NCBI RefSeq assembly: GCF_001667275.1
Contig: NZ_LZHV01000041.1
Location: forward strand, 310,001 to 374,000
Direction of reading: 5' to 3'
Source: Mycobacterium sp. ACS4054
GTDB lineage: Bacteria; Actinomycetota; Actinomycetes; Mycobacteriales; Mycobacteriaceae
Length of the DNA: 64,000 nucleotides
Of the stretch, positions 43,382 to 55,435 are shown piece after piece. The notes under the pieces are model-generated. The model was given only the letters and a program-made list of their open reading frames with translations. It was not told the origin of the DNA and ran no database searches. How positions within the stretch are numbered: the first letter of the stretch is position 1; each line of letters opens with the position of its first letter. The position numbers were made by a program, and so were the translations under genes.

Positions 43382-43873
43382 TCACTGTTGGCGTTGCGGG
43401 TAGGCCACGTTGATGCCGGACAGCACCGTCGTGTGCACCGCGATGAAGCCGGCGGCGCACACCATCGCCAACGTCCCCGGCGCCAGGTCCCAGCGGCCCG
43501 TCAACGCCTCCAGCCCCGGCAGGCGGAACCACCGGCTGACCAGGTAGATGGCAAGGAAGGCAAGGCAGGTCAGGCTGCCGAGGTACCAGCCCGCCTGCGG
43601 CACATGCGGTTTGAGGGTGAACGCCATCGCGGCGACGGCCGTCAGGCAACAGATCGCCAGCAGCGCCGCGTAGACGGCGAAGTACCCGGGCGTCCCGGGT
43701 TCCGTGGCGAAGACGTAGGCGTGCACCGCCAGCAGACCCACCAGCAGCGAAGCGCCCAACGCGGTTACCGTGCGCGGCAGGTTGAAGGCGACCCAGCCAT
43801 TTAGGGTGAGCACCGGTGCGGACCAGACGGTTCGCCACAGCGAGATCAACCGCCCGGGGACGACATTGACCAT
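43382..43873 (-). CDS. Four-helix membrane protein, partner of the molybdopterin/cytochrome b protein
   Basis: 163 residues. Four hydrophobic helices (VTALGASLLVGLLAVHAYVF, YAALLAICCLTAVAAMAF, YLGSLTCLAFLAIYLVSRWF, LAMVCAAGFIAVHTTVLSG) with scattered His that could bind heme. First gene of the operon, 22 bp before the oxidoreductase. The ATG at 43873 has no ribosome site but lies 10 bp from a GGGTAT -10, so a leaderless transcript is likely, which supports this start. No named family recognised. Confidence 0.72.
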   Translation of the reverse strand: MVNVVPGRLISLWRTVWSAPVLTLNGWVAFNLPRTVTALGASLLVGLLAVHAYVFATEPGTPGYFAVYAALLAICCLTAVAAMAFTLKPHVPQAGWYLGSLTCLAFLAIYLVSRWFRLPGLEALTGRWDLAPGTLAMVCAAGFIAVHTTVLSGINVAYPQRQQ

Positions 43874-43882
43874 GGCCGCGTG

Positions 43883-43907
43883 ATACCCGCGCTGAGTAAT
43901 TACAAAC
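43883..43907 (-). promoter_or_regulatory. Sigma-F-like promoter of the molybdopterin/cytochrome b operon
   Basis: On the minus strand GTTT (43907-43904), 15 bp, GGGTAT (43888-43883), then 9 bp to the ATG. This matches the mycobacterial sigma-F consensus GTTT-N15-17-GGGTAT. The neighbouring divergent gene encodes an Rv1364c-type regulator, a family known to act on the sigma-F system. Confidence 0.65.
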
Positions 43908-44081
43908 GGTCCTGGTTTAATTGCCGGCGCCGAGGCTGAACTCGGCGTAGCCGCACGCCACGCGAGGGAAATTGATGCGCCGAGCACGAGTCCGCCGTTG
44001 ATACGCTTGATGTCTGTGCCTGGCGAGTGCTCAGCGATTTTTGACCAGCTTGCGGGACTCGGTCCGAGGAAGGGTCCGTAG

Positions 44082-47301
<3,220 letters not shown>

Positions 47302-47305
<4 letters not shown>

Positions 47306-48444
47306 CGGTTCGAGCGACCCGCCTTCTCGTGTTCGTACACGCGCAGGTTGTGCTCCTCCGGTGTCCCGAACATGGAGCGGTACAACGTAACCCGGCGCAG
47401 GTAGAGGTGCAGGTCGTGTTCCCAGGTGACGCCGATGCCCCCGTGCATCTGCACGCAGGCCTGCACGATCTGGCCGGCCATCTCGCCCACGTAGGACTTG
47501 GCGACGCTGGCCGACAGGCCGGCACCGGGCGCGTGGGCGGCGACGTCGGCGACCGCCGCGGCCGTGGTGGCGCGGCAGGCCTCCAGCCACAGCTTCATGT
47601 CGGCGAACTTGTGCTTGAGGGCCTGATAGGACGCCAGCGGCCGCCCGAATGTGTGCCGGTCCAGGGCCCACTGGACGGTCAGATCGAACACCGTCTGCAG
47701 AACGCCGACCACCTCGGCGCACTGCAGGATCTGGGCGATTTGGCTCTGGCGTTCGATCAGCGCGGGCGTCTCGGCGGCGGTGCCGACGGCCGCCGATCGC
47801 TGCACCACCGCACCGTCGAAACGGACCCGGGCGTACTGCTTGACCAAATCGACCGACTGCTGCGGCACGATCGTCACGCCCGGCGCATCCGTGGGAACCA
47901 GGAACTGCCGGAGCTCGTCGCCGCAGCGCGCCACCACGAGCAGCACCGCGCTCTGCGCGCCCGCCTCGACCCGGTCCTTGGTGCCGTCGATCCGGTATCC
48001 CGAATCGGTCGGGGTGGCCGTCACCGACGCATTCAGCGGCGCCCAGCCCTGGCCCGGCTCCGAGACCGCCCACGACGCCACCGCTTCGCCGGACATCAGC
48101 GCCTCGATGGTGTCCGCGTGCGGCTCGCGGTCCGAGCATTCGACGAGCGCGGTCAGCACCACGCTGACGGGATACAACGGCCCGGGCGCCACCGTCTTGC
48201 CGAGCTGCTCGGCGACCATGGCCAGGTCCAGCAAGCCGCTGTCGGAGACGCTGCCGCCACCCAACTCCTCGGGCACCAACAGGCCCGTCCAGCCGAGCTC
48301 CGCGGCGCGCCGCCACCAGGCCGGGTCGAATGACACCCCGGCGGCGTGCAACTCCCGCACCCGGCGCAGCGGCGCTTCCTTCTCCAGAAAGGCTTTGGTC
48401 GTGGAGGTGAACAGCGTCTTTTCGGGAGAGTCGAGTGTGGTCAT
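47302..48444 (-). CDS. Acyl-CoA dehydrogenase, beta-like subunit (FadE type)
   Basis: 380 residues; GAGAGG precedes the ATG. GWTGLLVPEELGGGSVSDSG, DRHTFGRPLASYQALKHKFA and QMHGGIGVTWEHDLHLYLRR are FadE hallmarks. The middle FAD motif is altered (WAVSEPGQGWAPLNASVTAT, no AGSD), as in beta subunits of mycobacterial alpha2beta2 dehydrogenases. Pairs with the downstream gene by an ATGA overlap. Confidence 0.88.
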
Positions 48445-48539
48445 GCTGCCTCTCGGGGAGAGTTCACCGGCGTTTTCGATGGTAGCAACGGGCACTACGG
48501 TAAGAGATACCGGAGTTGTGTCGATAGCGGAGCGCGCCG

Positions 48540-49511
48540 CTACATGGCGAACACGCGGCGCAGCGAACGCGCGTGCAGGGCCCGGTTCTCCTGAGAAACA
48601 ACCCAATCCGGGACCACCGAGTCGAACCCGTTGAATGCCGCTGCGATGACGTGCAATTCGGTGTGCACGTAGGCGTGCAACAGCCTGTTCGCGTAGTCGA
48701 TGGCTTCGTCGCGGCACGGGTCGATCTCCGCACAGCTGATGAAGGTGGGCGGCAGGCCCTCGAGGTTCGCCCGGTGCGCGGGGACGTGTTGACCGCTGGC
48801 GCTGGCGTGCCCGAGGTAATGACCCCACGCTCGGCTCACCGCCGGCCCGTTGAGGCCCGGGGTGCGCTGGAACTCGCGCCGCGATTGGGTGGCGTCGGAG
48901 TCGAGCATCGGCTGGTGCAGGATCTGCACCAGGATCTGCGGGCCCTCGTCGTCGAACATGCGCTGACTCAGGCCCGCGACCAGCGCCGCACCCGCGTCGC
49001 GGCCCATCACCGCGATGCGGTTCACGTCCACGTTCAGCTCGGCGCAATTGCGGATGGCGTAGTAGAAGCCGGCCTCGACGTCGTCCAGGGCCGCCGGGCA
49101 CGGGTGCTCCGGCGCGAGCCGGTAGTCGACCGAGACCAGCAGGCAACCCGCTTCCCTGGCCAGCTCCACGCAGCGCGCGTGGTCGGTGTCCAGGTTCCCG
49201 GTCACGAAGCCACCGCCGTGTGCGTACAAGACCAGGGGCGAACCCGACGCGGCCCCGTCAACGTCGGGACCCCGGTAGATGCGCAGACTCAGCTGGTGCC
49301 CGCCCGGTCCGGTGATGGTGCGCGTTTCGACCGAGACGCCGGCGGTGTCGACCTCCGCGGCGCGCTCGGCGGCGAGCCGGTTGGCGTGTTCCCGTTCGGC
49401 GGGCAGGGTCTCGGCGCGGAATTCGGCGATGCCCAGTGCGGCGGCGGCCTCCCGGAGCACCGGGTCGATGCGGGTAAGGCCCTGCGGCCGCGTCAGATTC
49501 GTTTGTGTCAT
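48540..49511 (-). CDS. HSL-family alpha/beta-hydrolase fold protein with replaced catalytic triad
   Basis: 323 residues. Hormone-sensitive-lipase-type fold: oxyanion loop YAHGGGFVTGNLDTD, SVDYRLAPEHPCPAALDDVE and Asp in AEIDPCRDEA are all present. The nucleophile elbow, normally GDSAGG, reads GRDAGA, so Ser is Asp, and the catalytic HGF reads NGF, so His is Asn. Ordinary esterase chemistry is therefore impossible. It could be a ligand-binding pseudoenzyme or use the Asp as nucleophile. Separate from the FadE pair by 95 bp. Confidence 0.88.
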   Translation of the reverse strand: MTQTNLTRPQGLTRIDPVLREAAAALGIAEFRAETLPAEREHANRLAAERAAEVDTAGVSVETRTITGPGGHQLSLRIYRGPDVDGAASGSPLVLYAHGGGFVTGNLDTDHARCVELAREAGCLLVSVDYRLAPEHPCPAALDDVEAGFYYAIRNCAELNVDVNRIAVMGRDAGAALVAGLSQRMFDDEGPQILVQILHQPMLDSDATQSRREFQRTPGLNGPAVSRAWGHYLGHASASGQHVPAHRANLEGLPPTFISCAEIDPCRDEAIDYANRLLHAYVHTELHVIAAAFNGFDSVVPDWVVSQENRALHARSLRRVFAM

Positions 49512-49616
49512 ACCCTCTCATCTTCCGGGCTGGTCATGCGTGCTCGGCCGGTCGCGGCGCGGGCCCTCTTCAAGGTAGACCTGCGATCGCGTGCCGCGAA
49601 TGACGAGGTTCCGCTC

Positions 49617-50765
49617 TCAGCGTTCTCCGGGGAGCGCCTTGACCGTGGGCGGTAGCCCGTAGAGAGCGGTCGCGTTGCCGCGCATGATCCGCTCGCGCTG
49701 GTCGGCCGGGAATCGGTTGATCGCGTAGTCCGGCGAGTCGTAGCTCCAATGCGGGTAGTCCGTCGAGAACATCAGGTTGTCGCCCAGGTCCATCATTTCC
49801 AGGTATTGCCGAAACTGCACGGTGTCCGTGTCTTCCAGCGGCTGGGTGGTGAACCGGACGTGTTCGCGCACGTAGTCCGACGGGCGGCGCCGCACGTGCG
49901 GCAGGTCGCCGCGGCGGGCCTCCCAGATCCGGTCCATCCTCGACATCACCGGCATCGCCCACGTGAAGCCGCCCTCGACGAACACGATCCGCAGGTCGGG
50001 GTGGCGGTCGAACGCGCCGTCGAACACCAGGCTCATCAGGTGCGAGACGTAAAGCAGCGGCCAGGCGGCGAAGAAGTCGTGCCAGTGCGCCGGATTGCCG
50101 ACCGGGTAAATCGGGATCAGCTCGAACGGCGTCTGCCCCATCAGGTGCGTGGCCACCGGGAAACCGTTGCGCGACGCGGCTTCATAGAGCGGGTCGAAAT
50201 GCGGGTTGCCGAAAGGGATTCCGCGGGTCTGCGGCGTCATCAGGACCTGCGCCATGTACGGATGCCCCGCCCAGCGCTCGACTTCGCGCGCCGCCTGCTC
50301 GGGCGTCTGCGCGCTGACGCTGATCGATCCGCGCCAGCGGCCGTGCGCGTTGTTGGTGTCGAGCCACACGTCGGCAAGCCAATCGTTGTAGGCCGACTTC
50401 AGCGCGTGTTCGGCTTGCGGCAGTTGGGCGTCGCACATCGGCTCGAGCGTCGCGATGCTGACGCCGGCGTCGATCAGCAATTGCTTGGCGGCGAAGTCCG
50501 GGTCGCTGCCCGCGACCCCGCCGTTGGGCGGCCACGCGTCCATCCGCAGCGACGACGTCTTGTACGAATCCGGTGTGTCGTAGAAATGGGGCACCGGGGT
50601 GACCGCGTTGCCGGTCGGCCAGATCTTGTCCACCCATTCGGGCGCCGCGTACGACTTGAGCACGTCGGTCGAGACGGGCAAGGGGTGCACGTCGGTGTCG
50701 ACGATGCTGACCGCTATCTCGTCGTGTTGGCCCGTCGGTGACTCGACTTGTTCGATCGTGGTCAT
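49617..50765 (-). CDS. Amidohydrolase-2 family protein, active-site-complete member of a pair
   Basis: 382 residues; GAAGGAG precedes the ATG, which overlaps the upstream stop (ATGA). N-terminal SIVDTDVHPLP (D-x-D-x-H), VATHLMGQTP, LLYVSHLMSLVFDGAFDRHP, IVFVEGGFTWAMPVMSRMD and FSTDYPHWSYDSP keep the conserved metal and catalytic residues. Homologous to the gene just upstream, which lacks them. It probably decarboxylates or hydrolyses a ring-derived acid. Confidence 0.87.
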   Translation of the reverse strand: MTTIEQVESPTGQHDEIAVSIVDTDVHPLPVSTDVLKSYAAPEWVDKIWPTGNAVTPVPHFYDTPDSYKTSSLRMDAWPPNGGVAGSDPDFAAKQLLIDAGVSIATLEPMCDAQLPQAEHALKSAYNDWLADVWLDTNNAHGRWRGSISVSAQTPEQAAREVERWAGHPYMAQVLMTPQTRGIPFGNPHFDPLYEAASRNGFPVATHLMGQTPFELIPIYPVGNPAHWHDFFAAWPLLYVSHLMSLVFDGAFDRHPDLRIVFVEGGFTWAMPVMSRMDRIWEARRGDLPHVRRRPSDYVREHVRFTTQPLEDTDTVQFRQYLEMMDLGDNLMFSTDYPHWSYDSPDYAINRFPADQRERIMRGNATALYGLPPTVKALPGER

Positions 50766-51802
50766 CGGACACGCTCCTTCAGTCCGTACAGCTCGCTGGC
50801 GTTTCGCCACAACACCTTGTCGCGCTGGGTGGCATCGAGGCCCTCGGCGACGCTTCCCGGGGGCGAGGTGGACCAATGGGGATACGCCGACCCGTACATC
50901 AGCAGGTCGGCCTTGTCGGTGAAGTCCATCCAGCCCCGCACGTCGCCGGCATCCGTCGGCCCGTCGAACGCCGACGAGCAGAACCTGACGTGGTCGGGCA
51001 GGTATTCGCTCGGGTAGCGGTCCACCCAGGGCGTCTGATCGCGCATCGACACCCAGAAGGTGTCCAGTCGCCAGATGAACGGGGTGAGGATGTCGTATCC
51101 GCCGTCGGCGAAGACGAATTTGAGGCCGGGGTGCCTACCGAACACGCCCTCGATGATCAGGGTGGCCAGGTGCACGAAGTAATTCAGCGGCATGAACGCC
51201 GCGTATCCCGGATAGGTGTGGGCGTGCCCGGCGAAGGTGGGCGGATAGTCGACGCCATTGCCGCCGTTGATGTGCACCGCCACCGGCAGCCCGTGGGCGG
51301 CGGCGGCCTCCCAGATCGGCTCGAACATCGGTTTGCCGTACGGCTCGCGTGACTGCATCGGGACGCCGACCTGCACCAGCTTCGGGTGGTCGGCCAGCCG
51401 CTCGATCTCCGCGACGGCGCCCCTGGGGTCCTCGGGATTGACGCGGATGGTGCCCCGGAACCGATCGGCGGGGTCGGGCTCGAGCCAGCGGTCGAGCAGC
51501 CAGTCGTTGACCGCCGCGCAGATCCGGCTGTTCAGCAGGTAGTCGGCGATGTTCCCGCGGGTCAGCGGGTTGAGGATGGCGTAGTCGACACCGGCGTCGT
51601 CGAAGAGGTGCCGGCTGACGGTCTCGGGGTCCGATCCCGGGTAGTGCTCGCCGTAGAGGTCCTGCCGATAGTCGCCGCCCGGCGCGGAGTACCACTGTTG
51701 TTCGACGTCGGGGATCGCCCGCAGCTGGTGCGCGGCGGGCAGGTAACGCCGGATCTCGGCGTTGGAGCGGAAGTGCGGTTGCACGTTTGCGTCAATGATC
51801 AT
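50762..51802 (-). CDS. Amidohydrolase-2 family protein, degenerate member of a pair
   Basis: 346 residues; the ATG overlaps the Rieske ferredoxin stop (ATGA). Same fold as its downstream neighbour (PLNYFVHLATLIIEGVFGRH, KFVFADGGYDILTPFIWRLD), but the N-terminal D-x-H motif reads IDANVQPHF and the C-terminal catalytic TDYPHW reads GSAYPHW, so the key Asp is Ala. Probably a non-catalytic partner of the 49617-50765 protein. Confidence 0.85.
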   Translation of the reverse strand: MIIDANVQPHFRSNAEIRRYLPAAHQLRAIPDVEQQWYSAPGGDYRQDLYGEHYPGSDPETVSRHLFDDAGVDYAILNPLTRGNIADYLLNSRICAAVNDWLLDRWLEPDPADRFRGTIRVNPEDPRGAVAEIERLADHPKLVQVGVPMQSREPYGKPMFEPIWEAAAAHGLPVAVHINGGNGVDYPPTFAGHAHTYPGYAAFMPLNYFVHLATLIIEGVFGRHPGLKFVFADGGYDILTPFIWRLDTFWVSMRDQTPWVDRYPSEYLPDHVRFCSSAFDGPTDAGDVRGWMDFTDKADLLMYGSAYPHWSTSPPGSVAEGLDATQRDKVLWRNASELYGLKERVR

Positions 51803-52164
51803 GCGGTGAGGTACACCTCCCCGTCGGTGACGTCGACGCGGTAGGTACGGATGCGCCGCGTCGGATCGGCCAGGTTTTGCCCGGTGGTGATGTCGAATTC
51901 CCAGTTGTGCCAAGGGCATCGGACGATCTGCCCATCGCGGACGCGCCGCAGTCCACCGGGTTCGTCCGGGTCGAACTCGTTGGTGCCGCCGATCAGGCCG
52001 AGGCACAGCGGGGCACCCTCGTGCGAGCAGTAATTCACGATCGCGTAGAACTCGCCCCGTACGTTGTACACGCCGACGCCGAACTTCCCGACGTCGACGA
52101 GCTTCATTCCGCCAGGCGGCAGCTCGTCCTGTGCGCACACAAATCGCCGCTCCGGCATTTGCAT
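51799..52164 (-). CDS. Rieske-type [2Fe-2S] ferredoxin
   Basis: 121 residues; GGAGG precedes the ATG at 52164 (a GTG at 52182 adds six residues). Rieske ligands C-x-H in YCSHEGAPL and C-x2-H in RCPWHNWEF. The long GGTNEFDPDEPGGLRRVRDG loop between them is unusual for a bacterial Rieske ferredoxin. First gene of an operon with the amidohydrolase pair; divergent from a P450 gene. Possible electron carrier or a redox subunit of the pair. Confidence 0.88.
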   Translation of the reverse strand: MQMPERRFVCAQDELPPGGMKLVDVGKFGVGVYNVRGEFYAIVNYCSHEGAPLCLGLIGGTNEFDPDEPGGLRRVRDGQIVRCPWHNWEFDITTGQNLADPTRRIRTYRVDVTDGEVYLTA

Positions 52165-52238
52165 CACCGCCTCCGACGCCACGCAGCATCAATACTGTGC
52201 CCGTTACGGTAACCACGACAAGCCCGTTGGGCTTAGTT

Positions 52239-52258
52239 GCTATCTATACTATGATAGC
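52239..52258. promoter_or_regulatory. Palindromic operator between Rieske ferredoxin and P450 genes (CTAT-TAGC family)
   Basis: GCTATC (52239-52244), TATACTAT, GATAGC (52253-52258). ACTATGATAGCG (52248-52259) fits the element at 10732, 16588, 20528 and 23018, and GCTATCTATACTAT closely matches GCTATTTATACCAT at 20511. It lies 51 bp before the P450 ATG; TATGAT could be its -10. Confidence 0.6.
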
Positions 52259-52308
52259 GATATTCCCCGCGTACCGATCCGCTCAGCGGCTGTTCAGGAG
52301 GAGCGCTG

Positions 52309-53535
52309 ATGACGCTCAGCACCGACCCCGCCAACCAGCCCGTCACCCTCGACTTCACCGGCGAAACCAGCCCGTATCCGTTCTTCGAATACATGCGGCG
52401 CACGGACCCGGTTTGGCACGGCGCGCTGGCGGACCACTCGCAGATGCCCGAAGAGATGCGGCCGAAGGACGAGTGGGTGCTGTTCGGTTACGACCCGTTG
52501 TTCCAGGCGTTCCGCGACGACCGCATCTTCAGCTCCCACAAATACGACGAGACCATCGGGTTGGTGATGGGCCACACCATCCTGGCGATGGGCGGCCGGG
52601 AACACCACGACCACCGCAACCTGGTGGCCAAGGCATTCCGCGCCACCGCGCTGGAACGCTGGGAGCCCTCGGTCATCGGACCGGTGTGCGACCGGCTGGT
52701 CGACGAGATCAAGAACGACGGGCACGCCGACCTGGTCAAGGCGGTGACGTTCGAGTTCCCCACCCGGATCATCTCCACGCTGCTCGGCCTGCCGCCCGAG
52801 GACCTCGACTTCTTCCGGCGGTTGTCCCTGGACCTCATCTCCATCCCGACCGACATCGTCGCCGGGCTGAACGCGGCGGCGGAGTTGCACGGCTACTTCC
52901 TCGAGCAGGTCGAGCAGCGCCGGCGCAAACTCACCGATGACATCATCGGCGACCTGGTGGCCGCGGAGATCGACGGCGAAAAGCTTTCCGACGAGGCCAT
53001 CATCGCGTTTTTGCGGCTGCTGCTGCCCGCCGGACTGGAAACCACCTACCGATCGTCGGGCAACCTGCTGTACCTGCTGCTGACCCATCCCGAGCAGCTG
53101 GCGCAGGTCTATCACGACCGCTCGCTGATACCGATGGCGATCGAGGAGGGGCTGCGCTTCGAAACGCCGCTGACGATGGTCATGCGGACCACCACCCAGG
53201 AGGTCGAAATCGGCGGCAAGACAATCCCACCCGACGCGCAGATCGACATGTGCATGGGCTCGGCCAACCGCGACGAGAGCCGCTGGACCAACGCCAACGC
53301 CTTCGACATCCACCGGCCGCGCCAGGCGCACATCGCGTTCGCCGGCGGCATCCACATGTGCCTCGGCATGCATCTGGCCCGCCTCGAGACCCGGGTCATG
53401 CTGAACAGCCTGTTCGACCGCGTCAAGGATCTGGCCTTCGTGGCCGACGACGGAACCGGCCAGGAGTCCAAGATCGTGGGGCTGACCTTCCGCTCCCCCA
53501 ACAAGCTTCCGGTCACGTTCGCCCCGGCCGCATAG
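52309..53535 (+). CDS. Cytochrome P450
   Basis: 408 residues; AGGAGGAG precedes the ATG. I-helix PAGLETTYRS, K-helix EEGLRFE, heme-thiolate loop FAGGIHMCLGMHLAR with Cys near residue 350. The N-terminus (LDFTGETSPYPFFEYMRRTD) resembles actinobacterial P450s of terpene or alkane-ring oxidation. Followed 9 bp later by an alcohol dehydrogenase, so it probably makes the alcohol that enzyme oxidises. Confidence 0.93.
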   Translation: MTLSTDPANQPVTLDFTGETSPYPFFEYMRRTDPVWHGALADHSQMPEEMRPKDEWVLFGYDPLFQAFRDDRIFSSHKYDETIGLVMGHTILAMGGREHHDHRNLVAKAFRATALERWEPSVIGPVCDRLVDEIKNDGHADLVKAVTFEFPTRIISTLLGLPPEDLDFFRRLSLDLISIPTDIVAGLNAAAELHGYFLEQVEQRRRKLTDDIIGDLVAAEIDGEKLSDEAIIAFLRLLLPAGLETTYRSSGNLLYLLLTHPEQLAQVYHDRSLIPMAIEEGLRFETPLTMVMRTTTQEVEIGGKTIPPDAQIDMCMGSANRDESRWTNANAFDIHRPRQAHIAFAGGIHMCLGMHLARLETRVMLNSLFDRVKDLAFVADDGTGQESKIVGLTFRSPNKLPVTFAPAA

Positions 53536-53544
53536 GGAATCCGC

Positions 53545-54702
53545 TTGAAAACCACGGGAGCGATTCTGCACGACGTCGGCGGGCCCTGGTCCGTCGAGGA
53601 ATTCGAACTCGACCCGCCCCGCGCCGGCGAAGTCCTCGTCGAGATGGCGGCGGCCGGGCTGTGCCACTCCGACGACCACATCCTCAACGGCGACATGTCG
53701 GCGCCCAACGAGGTGATGCGATCCCTCGGCCTGCCGACCATGTTCCCGACGATCGGGGGCCACGAGGGCTCCGGCATCGTGCGCGACGTCGGCGACGGCG
53801 TAACGGATTTCGCCCCCGGTGACCACGTGGTGATGTCGTTCGTCGCGGTGTGCGGACAGTGCCGCTGGTGCGCGTCGGGCATGGAATACATCTGCGACGT
53901 CGGCGCTTTCACGCTGACCCCGGGGATGCCCACCGACGGCACCTTCCGCCATCACACCGCCGACGGCCGGCCCCTGGGCCATCTGGCCAAGGTGGGGGCG
54001 TTCGCCGAACACACCGTGGTGTCGACCCGGTCGCTGGTGAAGATCGAGCCGCACCTGCCGCTCGCGCCGAGCGCGCTGCTGTCGTGCGCCATTCCCACCG
54101 GTTACGGTTCGGCGGCCAACCGCGCCGGCGTGCGCGGCGGTGACACCGGATCCGTCGTCGGCGTCGGCGGGATCGGGACGGGCGCGATCCAGGGCGCGCG
54201 GATCAGCGGCGCCGCGCAGATCGTCGCCGTCGACCCGGTGGACTTCAAACAGAAATCGGCGTTGCAGTTCGGCGCCACCCACAGCGCGGCCACGATCGCC
54301 GAGGCGCAGGAGATGGTGCGGGACTTGACGTATGGGGTCATGGCCGACGCGGTGGTGGTTTCGCCGTCGCTGATCACGCCCGCCGACGTCCGCGACGCCC
54401 TGCAACTGACGCGCAAGGGCGGCACGTGCGTGCTGACCGGCATGACCTCGCAGCTGACCCGGTCGGTGAAGATCGATCTGCAGGACTTCATCCTGATGAA
54501 CAAGACGCTGGCCGGGACGATATTCGGCTCGTGCAATCCCAAGGCGGACATCGCCCGGCTGGCCAGGCTCTATCAGACCGGGCAGCTTCAGCTCGACGAG
54601 ATGATCACCCGCCGCTATCGCCTCGACGAGATCAACGACGCGTACGACGACCTGCGCAACGGCAAGATCATCCGCGGCATCATCGATTACGGGATCAGCT
54701 GA
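53545..54702 (+). CDS. Zinc-dependent alcohol dehydrogenase (NDMA/mycothiol-type MDR)
   Basis: 385 residues from a TTG with AGGGAA. Catalytic zinc residues in GLCHSDDH and GGHEGSG; structural zinc C-x2-C-x2-C-x7-C in CGQCRWCASGMEYIC; Rossmann GVGGIGTGAIQGA. The long catalytic-domain insertion and C-terminal KIIRGIIDYG match the mycobacterial NDMA-type class III-like alcohol dehydrogenases. Operon partner of the P450. Its stop overlaps the convergent SDR gene by 8 bp. Confidence 0.91.
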   Translation: MKTTGAILHDVGGPWSVEEFELDPPRAGEVLVEMAAAGLCHSDDHILNGDMSAPNEVMRSLGLPTMFPTIGGHEGSGIVRDVGDGVTDFAPGDHVVMSFVAVCGQCRWCASGMEYICDVGAFTLTPGMPTDGTFRHHTADGRPLGHLAKVGAFAEHTVVSTRSLVKIEPHLPLAPSALLSCAIPTGYGSAANRAGVRGGDTGSVVGVGGIGTGAIQGARISGAAQIVAVDPVDFKQKSALQFGATHSAATIAEAQEMVRDLTYGVMADAVVVSPSLITPADVRDALQLTRKGGTCVLTGMTSQLTRSVKIDLQDFILMNKTLAGTIFGSCNPKADIARLARLYQTGQLQLDEMITRRYRLDEINDAYDDLRNGKIIRGIIDYGIS

Positions 54703-55435
54703 GGCCTTTTCGGCCCATCACCCGCTGCAGCTGGCCGTACGCGTCGATGGGGCTGTGCAACGCCAGCCCGCCGTCGGCATGCACGACTTGACCCGTCACC
54801 CAAGGCAATTCGAGGACACCGACGATGGCCGCGGCCACGTCGGTCGCGGCTCCCAGGCCGCCCAGGGCCGTGCGTTCGGACAGGGCTTCCACCCAGCCGG
54901 GCAGCTGCTCGGGTTTGGCCAGCATGGGCGTGCGCGTGACGCCCGGGCCGACGGCGTTGACCCGGATGCCGTGCGCGCCCCACTCCGCGGCGGCGACCTT
55001 CACCAGCATGTCCACCCCCGCCTTGGACACGCAGTAGGCTCCCATGTCGCGGTCGGCCAGGGTGCCGCTGATGCTGGAGACGGCGACGATCGAGCCGCCC
55101 GCCCCCGCGTCGATCATCGCGCGCGCCGCCGCCCGGATCGTCAGCCACGTGCCGGTCAGATTGACGGCCAACACCCGATTCCATTCCGCGGGCGACTGGT
55201 CGAGCAGCAGCCCGGAGGCGCCGACTCCCGCGCACGTGACGACCCGGATGGGCGCGCCGTGCTCGCGGACGGTTTGGTCCATCGCGGCCGACACCGCGTC
55301 GGGATCGCTGACGTCGCAGGCGATGTCGGCGTTGGACAGGTCCCACACCACGACGCCGTGCCCCGCGGCGCGCAACCGGCCGGCCACTTCGGCCCCGATG
55401 CCCGACGCTCCGCCCGTCACCAACGCGGTGCTCAC
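54695..55435 (-). CDS. Short-chain dehydrogenase/reductase
   Basis: 246 residues, GTG start overlapping the VOC gene stop (GTGA). TGGASGIGAEVA with VWDLSNADIACDV (NAD-type acidic residue), CAGVGASG, VSSISG and Y-x3-K in AYCVSKAG, TGQVVHADGGLAL. Co-translated with the VOC protein, and likely another oxidation step of the P450/ADH pathway. Confidence 0.88.
   Translation of the reverse strand: MSTALVTGGASGIGAEVAGRLRAAGHGVVVWDLSNADIACDVSDPDAVSAAMDQTVREHGAPIRVVTCAGVGASGLLLDQSPAEWNRVLAVNLTGTWLTIRAAARAMIDAGAGGSIVAVSSISGTLADRDMGAYCVSKAGVDMLVKVAAAEWGAHGIRVNAVGPGVTRTPMLAKPEQLPGWVEALSERTALGGLGAATDVAAAIVGVLELPWVTGQVVHADGGLALHSPIDAYGQLQRVMGRKGLS

Noticed and set aside
52203..52213. GTTAC-G-GTAAC palindrome in the Rieske ferredoxin/P450 gap
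   Set aside because: Short, unrepeated elsewhere among the operators, and expected by chance at this size.
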